Positions 7,988 to 14,911 of a stretch of DNA of 16,186 nucleotides are shown piece by piece; the first letter of the stretch is position 1, and each line of letters opens with the position of its first letter. The notes beneath the pieces are model-generated. The model saw only the letters and a list, made by a program, of their open reading frames with translations, searched no databases and had not been told where the DNA came from. The translations under genes and the position numbers were made by a program. The DNA comes from CAYYWV01 sp964475385 (lineage in GTDB: Bacteria > Pseudomonadota > Alphaproteobacteria > JAAXGF01), in contig CAYYWV010000060.1 in the NCBI GenBank assembly GCA_964475385.1, positions 1 through 16,186 on the forward strand, in the 5' to 3' direction.

Positions 7988-9028
7988 TCAGCGGTGCGCC
8001 GCCGTCTTCTGGTTGGGGATCCCTTCCATCGGGCACTCGTCGGTGCCGACGGTGGAACGCGTGATCGCTTCGATCATCTCGCGGGTTCCCTCGGGATCGG
8101 TGACCCACTTTTTATAAAAGTCGTATGGACAGACGGCGACGCCCCGGTCTCCCTCGCCCGAATTGATCTTGCCGGTGTAGCCCCGGTGCAGAAGCTTGAA
8201 CAGATGGTTCTGCGATTGCAGGTTGCGCCGCGCATCGCGAATCGCCGAGACCGAAAGCTGGGCGTACTGAATGCCGTTCTCCTCCTCGCCGCATTCGCCC
8301 AGCGTGCGGCCGTCGAAGCCGATGATGGCCGAATGGCCGAAATAGGAGTAGACGCCGTCGAACCCGGAAGCGTTGGCCACCGCCACATAGACGTTGTTCG
8401 CCCAGGCCATGGCCTTGGCCATGATCACCTGCTGGTCCTTGGCGGGATACATGTAGCCCTGGCAGCGCACGATCAGCTCGGCCCCTTTGACGGCGCAGTC
8501 GCGCCAGATCTCGGGATAGTTGCCGTCATCGCAGATGATGAGGCTGACCTTGAGCCCCTTCGGTCCGTCGTTGACGTAGGTGCACTCGCCCGGATACCAG
8601 CCTTCGATCGGCACCCAGGGCATGATCTTTCGGTACTTCTGGACGATCTCGCCCTTGTCGTTCATGAGAATCAGCGTGTTGTACGGCGCCTTATTGGGAT
8701 GGTCCTCGTGCCGTTCGCCCGTCAATGAGAAGACGCCCCACACCTTCGCCGCCCGACAGGCCTTGGCGAAGATCTCCGTTTCTTCGCCCGGAATCGCGGA
8801 GGCGGTCTCGTACATCTCCTTCTCGTCGTACATGATCCCGTGGGTGCTGTACTCCGGGAAGATCACGAGATCCATGCCAGGAAGGCCGACTTTCATCCCC
8901 TGGACCATGTCCGCGATCCGGTTCGCGTTGGCGATCACCTCGTCCTTGGTGTGAAGACGAGGCATTTTGTAATTCACCACGGCAACGCCGACCGTGTCGT
9001 TACTGCTGGAGATATCGCCGTGATACAT
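7988..9028 (-). CDS. amiE: Aliphatic amidase (acylamide amidohydrolase)
   Basis: The 346-residue cytoplasmic nitrilase-superfamily enzyme hydrolyses short aliphatic amides such as acetamide and propionamide to the acid plus ammonia. From its start ('HGDISSSNDTVGVAVVNYK') it follows the Pseudomonas aeruginosa AmiE sequence closely and nearly without gaps. The catalytic triad falls on the same numbers: Glu59 in 'VIFPEYS', Lys134 in 'VQKYRKI' and Cys166 in 'LIICDDGNYPEIW', with Glu142 in 'PIEGWYPG'. This distinguishes it from generic nitrilases and makes the assignment firm; AmiF-type formamidases are shorter on this similarity. The ATG at 9028 has an excellent ribosome site (GAGGAGG, 6 bases away). 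It follows the transporter ATPase gene by 59 bases with no terminator, so imported amide would be met at once by the enzyme. Confidence 0.97.
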   Translation of the reverse strand: MYHGDISSSNDTVGVAVVNYKMPRLHTKDEVIANANRIADMVQGMKVGLPGMDLVIFPEYSTHGIMYDEKEMYETASAIPGEETEIFAKACRAAKVWGVFSLTGERHEDHPNKAPYNTLILMNDKGEIVQKYRKIMPWVPIEGWYPGECTYVNDGPKGLKVSLIICDDGNYPEIWRDCAVKGAELIVRCQGYMYPAKDQQVIMAKAMAWANNVYVAVANASGFDGVYSYFGHSAIIGFDGRTLGECGEEENGIQYAQLSVSAIRDARRNLQSQNHLFKLLHRGYTGKINSGEGDRGVAVCPYDFYKKWVTDPEGTREMIEAITRSTVGTDECPMEGIPNQKTAAHR

Positions 9029-9087
9029 GCTTTCCTCCTCGTTTAATTTGAATTTCCGTGCTCGCTGTCGAAACCCGGTTTTCTCGG

Positions 9088-9783
9088 CTACACCGCCATG
9101 TGTCGTTGAACCAATGCGTCGGTCAGATCGCCGATGTCGCCCTGCTCCGCGACCGTGCCGCGGTCGAGGATCACGAAGCGCTGCGAGGCGCGGCGCGCGA
9201 AATCGACGTTCTGCTCGACGAGCACGATCGTGATCCCGCGCTCGCGGTTAAGCGCAACGAGCACCTCCTCGATCTGCTCGACGATGTTGGGCTGAATGCC
9301 TTCCGTCGGCTCGTCGAGCAGGATCACCTTGGGGTCGGTGAGCAACGCGCGCGCGATCGCGAGCTGCTGCTGCTGGCCGCCCGAGAGATTTCCGCCCCGC
9401 CGGTTGAGGTGTTCTTTCAGGATTGGGAAGAGATCGAAGATCCACGGCTCGATCCGGCCGGTCTCCTTCGGGTTCGCAAACGTGCCGAGAAGCAGGTTGT
9501 CGCGAACGGTGAACTTGGGAAGGATGCCGCGTCCCTGAGGCACGTAGCCGACGCCGGCGAGCGCGCGCTCGTGGGTCGGCTTGCCGTTGATCTCTTCGCC
9601 GCCGAGCCGGATGCTGCCGGTCACGCGATCCATGAGCCCGAGGATCGCGCGCATGAGCGTGGTCTTGCCGACGCCGTTGCGCCCCAGGATGCTGACGAAC
9701 TCGCCCTCTTCGACGCGCATGTTCACGCCCTGAAGCGCGGGGCTGTCGCCGTAGAAGGCGTCAACGTTCTCGAGCTCAAGCAT
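9088..9783 (-). CDS. urtE: ABC transporter ATPase, UrtE-like
   Basis: This 231-residue ATPase of the LivF/UrtE class powers the amide/urea-type importer. Walker A is 'GRNGVGKT' (34-41), the Q-loop lies in 'YVPQGRGILPKFTV', the signature is 'LSGGQQQQLAIARALL' (from 133) and Walker B is 'VILLDEPTEGIQP' (about 153-165). The 'EGIQP' segment after Walker B is usual in UrtE. Its ATG overlaps the end of the urtD-like gene by 8 bases, implying translational coupling. UrtE proteins serve urea uptake; here the neighbouring amidase, and no visible urease, suggest short-chain amides as the main cargo. This substrate call is inference. Confidence 0.92.
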   Translation of the reverse strand: MLELENVDAFYGDSPALQGVNMRVEEGEFVSILGRNGVGKTTLMRAILGLMDRVTGSIRLGGEEINGKPTHERALAGVGYVPQGRGILPKFTVRDNLLLGTFANPKETGRIEPWIFDLFPILKEHLNRRGGNLSGGQQQQLAIARALLTDPKVILLDEPTEGIQPNIVEQIEEVLVALNRERGITIVLVEQNVDFARRASQRFVILDRGTVAEQGDIGDLTDALVQRHMAV

Positions 9784-10576
9784 CGCTGATCCCCTTCGAA
9801 CCGAGATAGGCTTCGCGAACCGCCGGATGCTGCTCGATCTCGCGGGCCGTGCCCTCGGCCAAGAGCTTGCCCTGGTGCATGACCGAGATCTGGTCGCCGA
9901 TCTCTTTCACGAACCCCATGTCGTGCTCGACCACGATGAGCGTGTGCCGTCCTCTCAGGCGGTCGAACAGCTCGGCGGTCTTTCGGGTTTCCTGCACGGT
10001 CATCCCAGCGGTCGGCTCGTCCATCAGGATGAGCTCCGGGTTCTGGGCGAGAAGAAGCGCGATCTCAAGCCATTGGGTCTGCCCGTGCGAAAGATGTCCG
10101 GCCCGGGTCTTCAGCTCGTCCTGAAGCCCAACCAGAAGAGCGAGCTTTTCGAGGCCCTCGGTCTCCGGGCGCCGTCCGAACCGGAACGCGTTCGCGAAGA
10201 CGCCCGTCTTCTTGCAATACGCGACCTCGAGGTTCTCGCGGACGGTCAGTTCCTTAAAGACGCTCGGCACCTGAAACTTGCGTCCGATGCCGGCCCGCGC
10301 GATCTCGTGCTCTTCGAGATCGTTGAGCCGGACGCCGCCGAATAGGATCTCGCCTTCGATGGGCTTGATCTTGCCGCAGATCAGGTCGAGCGCCGTGGTC
10401 TTGCCGGCTCCGTTCGGCCCGATGAGACAGCGCAGCTCGCCCTGGGCGACCCTGAAATCGAGGCCGTCGAGCGCCCGGAACCCGTTGAAGCTGACAACGA
10501 TTCCGGACATGACCAGATGATCGCGTCCATTCCCCGAAGCCGGGGCGGAGGGCCGCTTGTCCGCCACCGTACTCAT
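9776..10576 (-). CDS. urtD: ABC transporter ATPase, UrtD-like
   Basis: This 266-residue ATPase of the LivG/UrtD class is the second nucleotide-binding subunit of the importer. Walker A is 'GPNGAGKT' (53-60) and Walker B 'LILMDEPTAGMT' (about 183-194). The signature is 'LSHGQTQWLEIALLL', with His in place of the second-position Gly. 'LSHGQxQWLEI' is typical of UrtD and separates it from branched-chain amino acid ATPases. The ATG at 10576 overlaps the permease stop codon as ATGA and has GGAGG upstream; the frame stays open further upstream but that part has no ATPase features. Overlaps on both sides show a tightly coupled transporter block. Confidence 0.93.
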   Translation of the reverse strand: MSTVADKRPSAPASGNGRDHLVMSGIVVSFNGFRALDGLDFRVAQGELRCLIGPNGAGKTTALDLICGKIKPIEGEILFGGVRLNDLEEHEIARAGIGRKFQVPSVFKELTVRENLEVAYCKKTGVFANAFRFGRRPETEGLEKLALLVGLQDELKTRAGHLSHGQTQWLEIALLLAQNPELILMDEPTAGMTVQETRKTAELFDRLRGRHTLIVVEHDMGFVKEIGDQISVMHQGKLLAEGTAREIEQHPAVREAYLGSKGISDA

Positions 10577-11706
10577 CGGGGGCCTCCGGTCTCGCTTCTG
10601 AGCGCGCCCGAAACCCGCACCGGCGCCGGGCGGTCCCCCTCCCCTGTCGTCTTCCGCCGCCTCAGGCGCTCGACGAGAAGATCGATCCCGCCGGCGAGCC
10701 CGGTCGGCATGAACAGAACCACGACCACGAAGACGAAGCCCATGATCAGCATCCAGGTGTCGAGGAAGGTCTCGGATTCGGACAGCGCGCCCTGCATGCC
10801 GGTCACGATGATCGCGCCCAGCATCGCGCCGAGAAGACTCTGCCGGCCGCCGACGGCGCACCAGATCACGACCGACAGGCTGAGCGGCACGCCGACGAAC
10901 GTCGGCGAAGCGAACTCCATCACGATCGTGTAGAGCATGCCCGCAAGCCCGGCGATCCCGGCCGAGACCGAAAAGGCGAAGATCTTGAAATGCGCCACGT
11001 CGTAGCCGAAGTAGCGGACCCTCTCCTCGTGATCGCGAATCGCTTGCAGGATCAGGCCCGCCTTGCTCTTGGTGACTGCGAGCGCGAAGAACAGGCTGAT
11101 CGTCAGGAACACCGCGATCAGGTAGTAAGACGAGCTGTCGTAGGCGTCGAAGGTCAGGCCGAAGATCTCGAGCTGGGCCAAGTCCGTGATGCCGTTGAAC
11201 CCGCCGGTGTAGCGTTGAAGGTCGATGATCAGCAGGTTGACGACCACGAGAACGGCGAGCGTGACAATCGCCACATAGACGCCCGTGATCCGTCCTTTGA
11301 ACATGAACCAACCCAACAGGGCCGCGAAAACCACGGGCACCGCAATGCCCGCAACGATCGCGAAGGTCATCGAATAGAACGGCTCCCAGAACCAGGGCAA
11401 CGTGGTCACGTTGTTCCAGACCATGAAGTCCGGCAGACCGCCCTTGCCCGTATGGATCGGGACAGTGCGCAGCTTGAGCGCCATCGCCATGCTGTAGGAG
11501 CCAAGCCCGAAACTGATCGCATGGCCCAGGTTAAGAATGCCGGTGTACCCCCAGGCGAGGCTGAGCGACATGGCGAAAATGCCGAGCACCAGATAGCGCG
11601 CGTATTTGTTGAGGATGAAGGCGTTGTCCACGAAGCTCGGCACCAAAAGGATGGCGAGGCTGATCAAGCCGTAAACGCAGATCTGCAAAACAGTGCGTCT
11701 AGACAC
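10573..11706 (-). CDS. urtC: ABC transporter permease, UrtC-like
   Basis: This inner-membrane permease (377 residues) of the LivM/UrtC class has about nine or ten hydrophobic segments. Recognisable parts are 'LSLAWGYTGILNLGHAISFGLG', 'GVYVAIVTLAVLVVVNLLI', the EAA-like loop 'LILQAIRDHEERVRYFGYDV' region and the end 'MLIMGFVFVVVVLFMPTGLAGG'. UrtC is longer than LivM, and this length fits UrtC. I chose the GTG at 11706 because AAGGAGG lies 11 bases upstream and the membrane part follows soon after; a TTG at 11781 would overlap the preceding gene. It pairs with the UrtB-like permease to form the channel. Confidence 0.88.
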   Translation of the reverse strand: MSRRTVLQICVYGLISLAILLVPSFVDNAFILNKYARYLVLGIFAMSLSLAWGYTGILNLGHAISFGLGSYSMAMALKLRTVPIHTGKGGLPDFMVWNNVTTLPWFWEPFYSMTFAIVAGIAVPVVFAALLGWFMFKGRITGVYVAIVTLAVLVVVNLLIIDLQRYTGGFNGITDLAQLEIFGLTFDAYDSSSYYLIAVFLTISLFFALAVTKSKAGLILQAIRDHEERVRYFGYDVAHFKIFAFSVSAGIAGLAGMLYTIVMEFASPTFVGVPLSLSVVIWCAVGGRQSLLGAMLGAIIVTGMQGALSESETFLDTWMLIMGFVFVVVVLFMPTGLAGGIDLLVERLRRRKTTGEGDRPAPVRVSGALRSETGGPR

Positions 11707-11758
11707 CTTTCCAAGGCCCTCCTTTCGCAAACCGTGTTTCCATCGCCTGAGCCATCGA

Positions 11759-12628
11759 TCACCCTCGAATGCGGGTCGCAAACAACCCCTGGGGCCGGAA
11801 CCGGATCAGCACAACGATCGCCAGCAGCACCAACGCCTTGGCGATGGTGTCGTTGCTGTAGAAGGCGAGGAACCCTGTGAGCTCGCCGAGAATGCCCGAG
11901 CTCGCGATGGTGCCGACCAGGCTTTCGACGCCGCCGAGCACCACCACCATGAAGGCGTCGACCACATAGGTCGTTCCCATCTCGGGCGAGACGCTCTTGA
12001 GCGGCGAGACCAGCGCGCCGGCCAGCCCCGCAAGCCCGGCGCCATAAGCGAAGGTCAGGCTGTAGATGCGCTGGCTGTCGATGCCGAAACAGCTTGCGAC
12101 CTCGCGGTCCTGGGTCACGGCGTGGAGCTTCATGCCGAAGCGGGTCCGGCGCATCAGGTACCAGGTGAGCCCGAACAGGGCGACCGCAAGCACCAGGATG
12201 AAAATTCGGAAGGCCGAGGTCTCCACCCCCAGAATGGGCACGCCCCGGCTCAGGAACTTGGGCATTTCGACGTAGCGCAGCTCGCCGCCGACCGCGAGGC
12301 GGATCGCCTGCTGGGCCATGACCCCGATGCCCCAGGTCGCCAGGATCGTATCGAGCGGCCTTCGGTAGAGATGGCGGATGACGACCCGCTCGATGGCCCA
12401 ACCGAGCAACGCCACGATCAGGAAGATCAGAACCAGGCTTTCGATGAGCCCGATCCCGACGAAGGTCTGGAGCGCCCAAGCGCTGTAGGCCCCCAGCATG
12501 ACGAACTCGCCATGCGCCATGTTGATGACGCCGGTGACGCCGTAGATGATCGCAAGCCCGAGCGCGATGAGCAGCAGGATTGATGCGATGCTCAAGCCTG
12601 TAATGACCTGCGGGAGAATTTCGTCCAT
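11759..12628 (-). CDS. urtB: ABC transporter permease, UrtB-like
   Basis: This 289-residue inner-membrane permease of the LivH/UrtB class shows 'ALGLAIIYGVTGVINMAHGEFVMLGAY' near residues 22-48, the hallmark of the family. It has 'ILATWGIGVMAQQAIRL' in the middle, the EAA-like loop 'GMKLHAVTQDREVASCFGID', and 'VVDAFMVVVLGGVESLVGTI' near the end. Many canonical UrtB proteins carry a large extra N-terminal periplasmic part; this short form lacks it. It follows the binding-protein gene after 81 bases that hold a stable hairpin, a common place for a drop between abundant binding protein and scarce permease. Confidence 0.9.
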   Translation of the reverse strand: MDEILPQVITGLSIASILLLIALGLAIIYGVTGVINMAHGEFVMLGAYSAWALQTFVGIGLIESLVLIFLIVALLGWAIERVVIRHLYRRPLDTILATWGIGVMAQQAIRLAVGGELRYVEMPKFLSRGVPILGVETSAFRIFILVLAVALFGLTWYLMRRTRFGMKLHAVTQDREVASCFGIDSQRIYSLTFAYGAGLAGLAGALVSPLKSVSPEMGTTYVVDAFMVVVLGGVESLVGTIASSGILGELTGFLAFYSNDTIAKALVLLAIVVLIRFRPQGLFATRIRG

Positions 12629-12656
12629 GACCTAAGCGCCTCTTGCGGTGGGAAGG

Positions 12657-12680
12657 GGCGGGAGCATGAAGACTCCCGCC
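12657..12680 (-). other. Hairpin between binding-protein and permease genes
   Basis: GGCGGGAG (12657-12664) and CTCCCGCC (12673-12680) form an exact 8-base-pair stem with an 8-base loop, 30 bases past the binding-protein stop. No T-run follows. Such hairpins commonly stabilise the upstream message and lower permease expression; here that role is inferred. Confidence 0.65.
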
Positions 12681-12709
12681 GCGATTCCGTCCTTGCCGCC
12701 TCCTTCGGC

Positions 12710-13960
12710 CTAGATCTCCTTGAGGCCAGCCTCGGTGCAAACCTGGTTGGGATAGGCCTTGTAAGGCACCGGTTCGAGCCAGGTAGCCGACTGCTTGAGG
12801 ATCTTGAACTGGCCGTCCGGTTGGGCTTGGCCGATCTTCGGCCACAGCCAGGTATGGAGGTTCTTGCGCTCGATATGGACCTTGCCCTGGGGCGCGATCA
12901 TCTCCTGGTCCTTGGCCGCCTCGCGGATGTTCGGCGGGTTGATATCGCTGGGCGCCAGCTTCTCGACCGCCTGCTTGAACAGGTAGACCTGGAAGTAGGA
13001 CGGTTCGGAGACGAAGTGGGTCACCTTGTCCTTGCCCCAGCGCCGCTTGTAGGCCGCGACGAACTTCTGGTTCTCGGGCGAATCCCAGACCATGAAGTAG
13101 GGCGCCGAGGTGAAATGCCCGGCCGCGGCGTCGCCGCCCATGGCCGCCACCTCGTTCTCCGAGGTGGTCAGGCTCGCCATCGGCATCTTCTCGGGATCGA
13201 GGCCGGCGGCGCGGTACTGCCGATGCAGCGCGACCACCGAATCGCCGACCACGGTCGAGAAGATCACGTCCGGCTTCAAGGTGCGGAACTTGTTGATGAC
13301 CGAGGAGAACTCGGAGTGGCCAAGCGGCACGTACTCTTCGTTCACCACTTCGGCGCCGTATTTGGCGAGAAGCTTCTTGCAGTAGTTGTTCTCTTCCTTG
13401 GGGTAGATGTAGTTCGACCCGATGAGGTACCAGCGCTTGCCGAACCTCTCGATCAACCAGGGAACGAAGTCGTCCTGCTGCTGATTGGGAACCGCGCCGG
13501 TGTAGATCACGTTCTTCGAGCACTCGCGCCCTTCGTAAAGGGTGGGGTACCAGTAAAGATTGTTGCGCTTCTCGAACACCGGCAGCACGGCCTTGCGGCT
13601 CGCCGAGGTGTAGGAACCGAACACGCTCACGCAGCGGTCGCCGAGCACGAGCTTGCGCGCCTTTTCGGCGAAGGTCGCCGGGTCGGAAGCGGGATCCTCG
13701 ACGATTGGCTTGATCTTCATGCCGTTGATCCCGCCTTGCGCATTGATCTCTTCGATCGCGAGGATCGTCGCCTTGTTAAGCGATTCCTCGATGATCGCCG
13801 TCGTCCCGGTCAGCGAAAACAGAACCCCGACCTTGATCTCGCCGCCCGCCGCATAGGCGAGAGAAGCGTCTTTACTCCAGATGTAAGGGAACCCAGCGGC
13901 CGTGAACGCACCAGCAGCCACCGTGCCCTTGAGGAATTGCCGTCGTCCGATCTTCATCAT
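12710..13960 (-). CDS. urtA: Amide/urea ABC transporter substrate-binding protein (Tat-exported)
   Basis: The 416-residue periplasmic binding protein starts with a twin-arginine signal ('GRRQFLKG', residues 5-12, then a hydrophobic stretch), so it is exported folded. The mature part is a UrtA/AmiC-type Venus flytrap: 'IKVGVLFSLTGTTAIIEES', 'FGSYTSASRKAVLPVFEK', 'WYPTLYEGRECSKNVIYTG', 'GSNYIYPKEEN', 'VIFSTVVGDSVVALHRQY' and 'MASLTTSENEV'. The pocket segment reads Tyr-Pro-Thr, as in the AmiC amide sensor, where urea-specific UrtA proteins (from memory) have Tyr-Pro-Val-Gln; this favours short-chain amides. The start is the ATG at 13960 (or the adjacent one at 13957) with AGGGAGG just upstream; an in-frame extension runs back through the terminator and is not coding. 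It is the first gene after the antitermination switches. Confidence 0.92.
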   Translation of the reverse strand: MMKIGRRQFLKGTVAAGAFTAAGFPYIWSKDASLAYAAGGEIKVGVLFSLTGTTAIIEESLNKATILAIEEINAQGGINGMKIKPIVEDPASDPATFAEKARKLVLGDRCVSVFGSYTSASRKAVLPVFEKRNNLYWYPTLYEGRECSKNVIYTGAVPNQQQDDFVPWLIERFGKRWYLIGSNYIYPKEENNYCKKLLAKYGAEVVNEEYVPLGHSEFSSVINKFRTLKPDVIFSTVVGDSVVALHRQYRAAGLDPEKMPMASLTTSENEVAAMGGDAAAGHFTSAPYFMVWDSPENQKFVAAYKRRWGKDKVTHFVSEPSYFQVYLFKQAVEKLAPSDINPPNIREAAKDQEMIAPQGKVHIERKNLHTWLWPKIGQAQPDGQFKILKQSATWLEPVPYKAYPNQVCTEAGLKEI

Positions 13961-13977
13961 GCCCTCCCTGATCGAAC

Positions 13978-14019
13978 AAAAAGCCCGATGCCTTCCGCCG
14001 GTGCGGAAAACATCGGGCT
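13978..14019 (-). terminator. Intrinsic terminator T2 of the ami leader
   Basis: AGCCCGATG at 14019-14011 (minus strand) pairs over 9 bases with CATCGGGCT at 13990-13982. Inside, a second stem (TTCCGC 14008-14003 with GCGGAA 13998-13993, 4-base loop) stacks across a small internal loop. The stem runs directly into TTTTTGTT (from 13982). It ends 18 bases before the binding-protein ATG. Its 5' arm is shared with the 3' arm of hexaloop hairpin 4, so the two folds exclude each other. Confidence 0.92.
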
Positions 14020-14058
14020 CCATTGCCCACGGAATTTCGACGCGGCCCCGTTGCCGCA
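14014..14058 (-). promoter_or_regulatory. ANTAR dual-hexaloop antiterminator, second copy
   Basis: Hairpin 3 is GCGGC (14057-14053), loop AACGGG (14052-14047) and GCCGC (14046-14042), with a flanking U-G pair. Hairpin 4 is GGGC (14028-14025), loop AAUGGA (14024-14019) and GCCC (14018-14015), with a flanking U-G pair. Both loops have six bases with A at position 1 and G at position 4, the published recognition features of ANTAR proteins. The linker is 11-13 bases. Hairpin 4 uses the bases that start terminator T2, so binding by AmiR should stop T2 from folding. Confidence 0.85.
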
Positions 14059-14083
14059 AAGGCAAGACCCGACCCTGAAAGCG

Positions 14084-14133
14084 AAAAAAAAACAGACCTC
14101 GCATTGACCGCTTACGCGATCAACATCGAGGCC
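14084..14133 (-). terminator. Intrinsic terminator T1 of the ami leader
   Basis: GGCCUCG (14133-14127) pairs with CGAGGUC (14101-14095) in a 7-base-pair outer stem. Inside it UUGAUCGC (14123-14116) pairs with GCGGUCAA (14111-14104) around a GUAA tetraloop. Two bases later comes an unbroken run of nine T (14092-14084). This is a strong intrinsic terminator. Its 5' arm takes bases from the loop and 3' arm of hexaloop hairpin 2. Confidence 0.92.
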
Positions 14134-14174
14134 CCATTGCCTGTCCGCTTTTCAGGGCGGCGCCATTGCCACCC
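14129..14174 (-). promoter_or_regulatory. ANTAR dual-hexaloop antiterminator, first copy
   Basis: Hairpin 1 is GGGUGGC (14174-14168), loop AAUGGC (14167-14162) and GCCGCCC (14161-14155), 7 base pairs including one G-U. Hairpin 2 is AGGC (14142-14139), loop AAUGGG (14138-14133) and GCCU (14132-14129). The linker is 12 bases. Both loops have A at position 1 and G at position 4. Hairpin 2 and terminator T1 cannot form together. This is the expected target of AmiR, whose gene ends only 32 bases upstream. Confidence 0.88.
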
Positions 14175-14203
14175 GCGTCGACGCCACCGCCAACGCTGAA
14201 ATT

Positions 14204-14232
14204 ACGCTAACCAATAAGCTCCTGCGAGTCAA
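14204..14232 (-). promoter_or_regulatory. Weak candidate promoter for the structural genes
   Basis: On the minus strand TTGACT (14232-14227) is followed after 17 bases by TAGCGT (14209-14204). The -35 is good (5 of 6), the -10 is poor (3 of 6). If used, RNA would start about 8-15 bases below it, just ahead of hexaloop hairpin 1. Read-through from the amiC promoter may be the only source of transcript instead. Confidence 0.3.
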
Positions 14233-14899
14233 CTATCGCCGTCGCGAGCGCGCCGATGGTGATCCGGCGCTCCATCGCTTGCCGCCTTAGATGATTGTAA
14301 GCCTCTTCTTCGCTGATGTTTTTCGTCTGCATCAGAATCGCCTTGGCGCGCTCGACGCTCCGCATCGTGCGCAGGTTGTCGTCGAGTTTTTCGATCCGCT
14401 GGCGAAGCCGCCGCTCGTAAAAGAAATGGCTTCGGGCCACGGTCAGGCTCGCGAACACCGCCTGCATGGTGACCGGCAAATGGATGACGGCATGGGGAGC
14501 GCTGTTTTCGAGGATCGCGAAATCGAGGGGGCGGCTGGGCGGCACGATCACCACGAGCGCAGCGCTCGGCTCGCCCGGAACCCAGGGCAAGCGCTGCGGA
14601 AGATCGGGAAGGAGATCGCTGTAGATCACGTCGAGCGTGGTCGAAAACTGCGTAGGCGGCGGCCACAAGTGGTGAACCCGCGCCCGCGTTCGCTGGAGCA
14701 TTCGAATAAGCTGCTCGCCCTGCTCGTCGCGATGGGTCGCCACCCCGATTTCGAGCCGTCCGAACTCCCGATAGATCGCCTGCTGGCGGCTCGGACGGCG
14801 GTCGGGCCGCGCGCCTCGCTCTCCGCCCAGAAGCGGCGGGGCCTCGCCCAGCGAGCCGTCGCTGCGCAATGGGGAACGCGGCGTGGTCGATTCCGTCAT
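14207..14899 (-). CDS. amiR: AmiR-type ANTAR transcription antiterminator
   Basis: The 230-residue cytoplasmic RNA-binding regulator follows the AmiR layout. After an unusual basic, proline-rich extension of about 45 residues comes a pseudo-receiver domain with the AmiR-like 'HLWPPPTQF' motif. A coiled-coil linker ('RRLRQRIEKLDDNLRTM') leads to a C-terminal ANTAR domain ('RAKAILMQTKNISEEEAYNHL', then 'AMERRITI'). AmiR binds nascent leader RNA and prevents termination; AmiC holds it inactive until an amide binds. A receiver-like Asp stands in 'VIYSDLL', but the acidic pair and the conserved Lys of true receivers are not evident, so phosphorylation is unlikely. The ATG at 14899 is preceded by an in-frame GTG at 14908, 3 bases past the amiC stop; neither has a strong ribosome site, so translation is probably coupled to amiC. 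Confidence 0.93.
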   Translation of the reverse strand: MTESTTPRSPLRSDGSLGEAPPLLGGERGARPDRRPSRQQAIYREFGRLEIGVATHRDEQGEQLIRMLQRTRARVHHLWPPPTQFSTTLDVIYSDLLPDLPQRLPWVPGEPSAALVVIVPPSRPLDFAILENSAPHAVIHLPVTMQAVFASLTVARSHFFYERRLRQRIEKLDDNLRTMRSVERAKAILMQTKNISEEEAYNHLRRQAMERRITIGALATAIVDSQELIG

Positions 14900-14911
14900 C
14901 GCGCGCACCGT

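Noticed and set aside
10577..11311. N-terminal extension of the UrtD-like ATPase to 511 residues
   Set aside because: The added part overlaps the UrtC-like permease, is Arg-rich without features, and the ATG at 10576 has a good ribosome site and normal protein length.
11664..13523. Long open minus-strand frame of about 619 codons
   Set aside because: It overlaps the binding protein and UrtB-like permease in another frame, is Arg/Gly/Pro-rich and has no domain; the overlapping genes are clear family members.
13961..14104. N-terminal extension of the binding protein
   Set aside because: It would translate through terminator T2 and the second hexaloop pair and place the Tat signal inside the protein; the ATG at 13960 has a strong ribosome site.
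12821..14107. Plus-strand open frame of 428 codons opposite the binding-protein gene
   Set aside because: It is an antisense shadow typical of GC-rich codon bias, runs through both terminator elements and has no recognisable domain.
14095..14110. A fifth AAUGNG motif (AAUGCG at 14105-14100) as another ANTAR hexaloop
   Set aside because: The bases on either side (GGUC and AGGUC) do not pair, and the motif lies inside the 3' arm of terminator T1.
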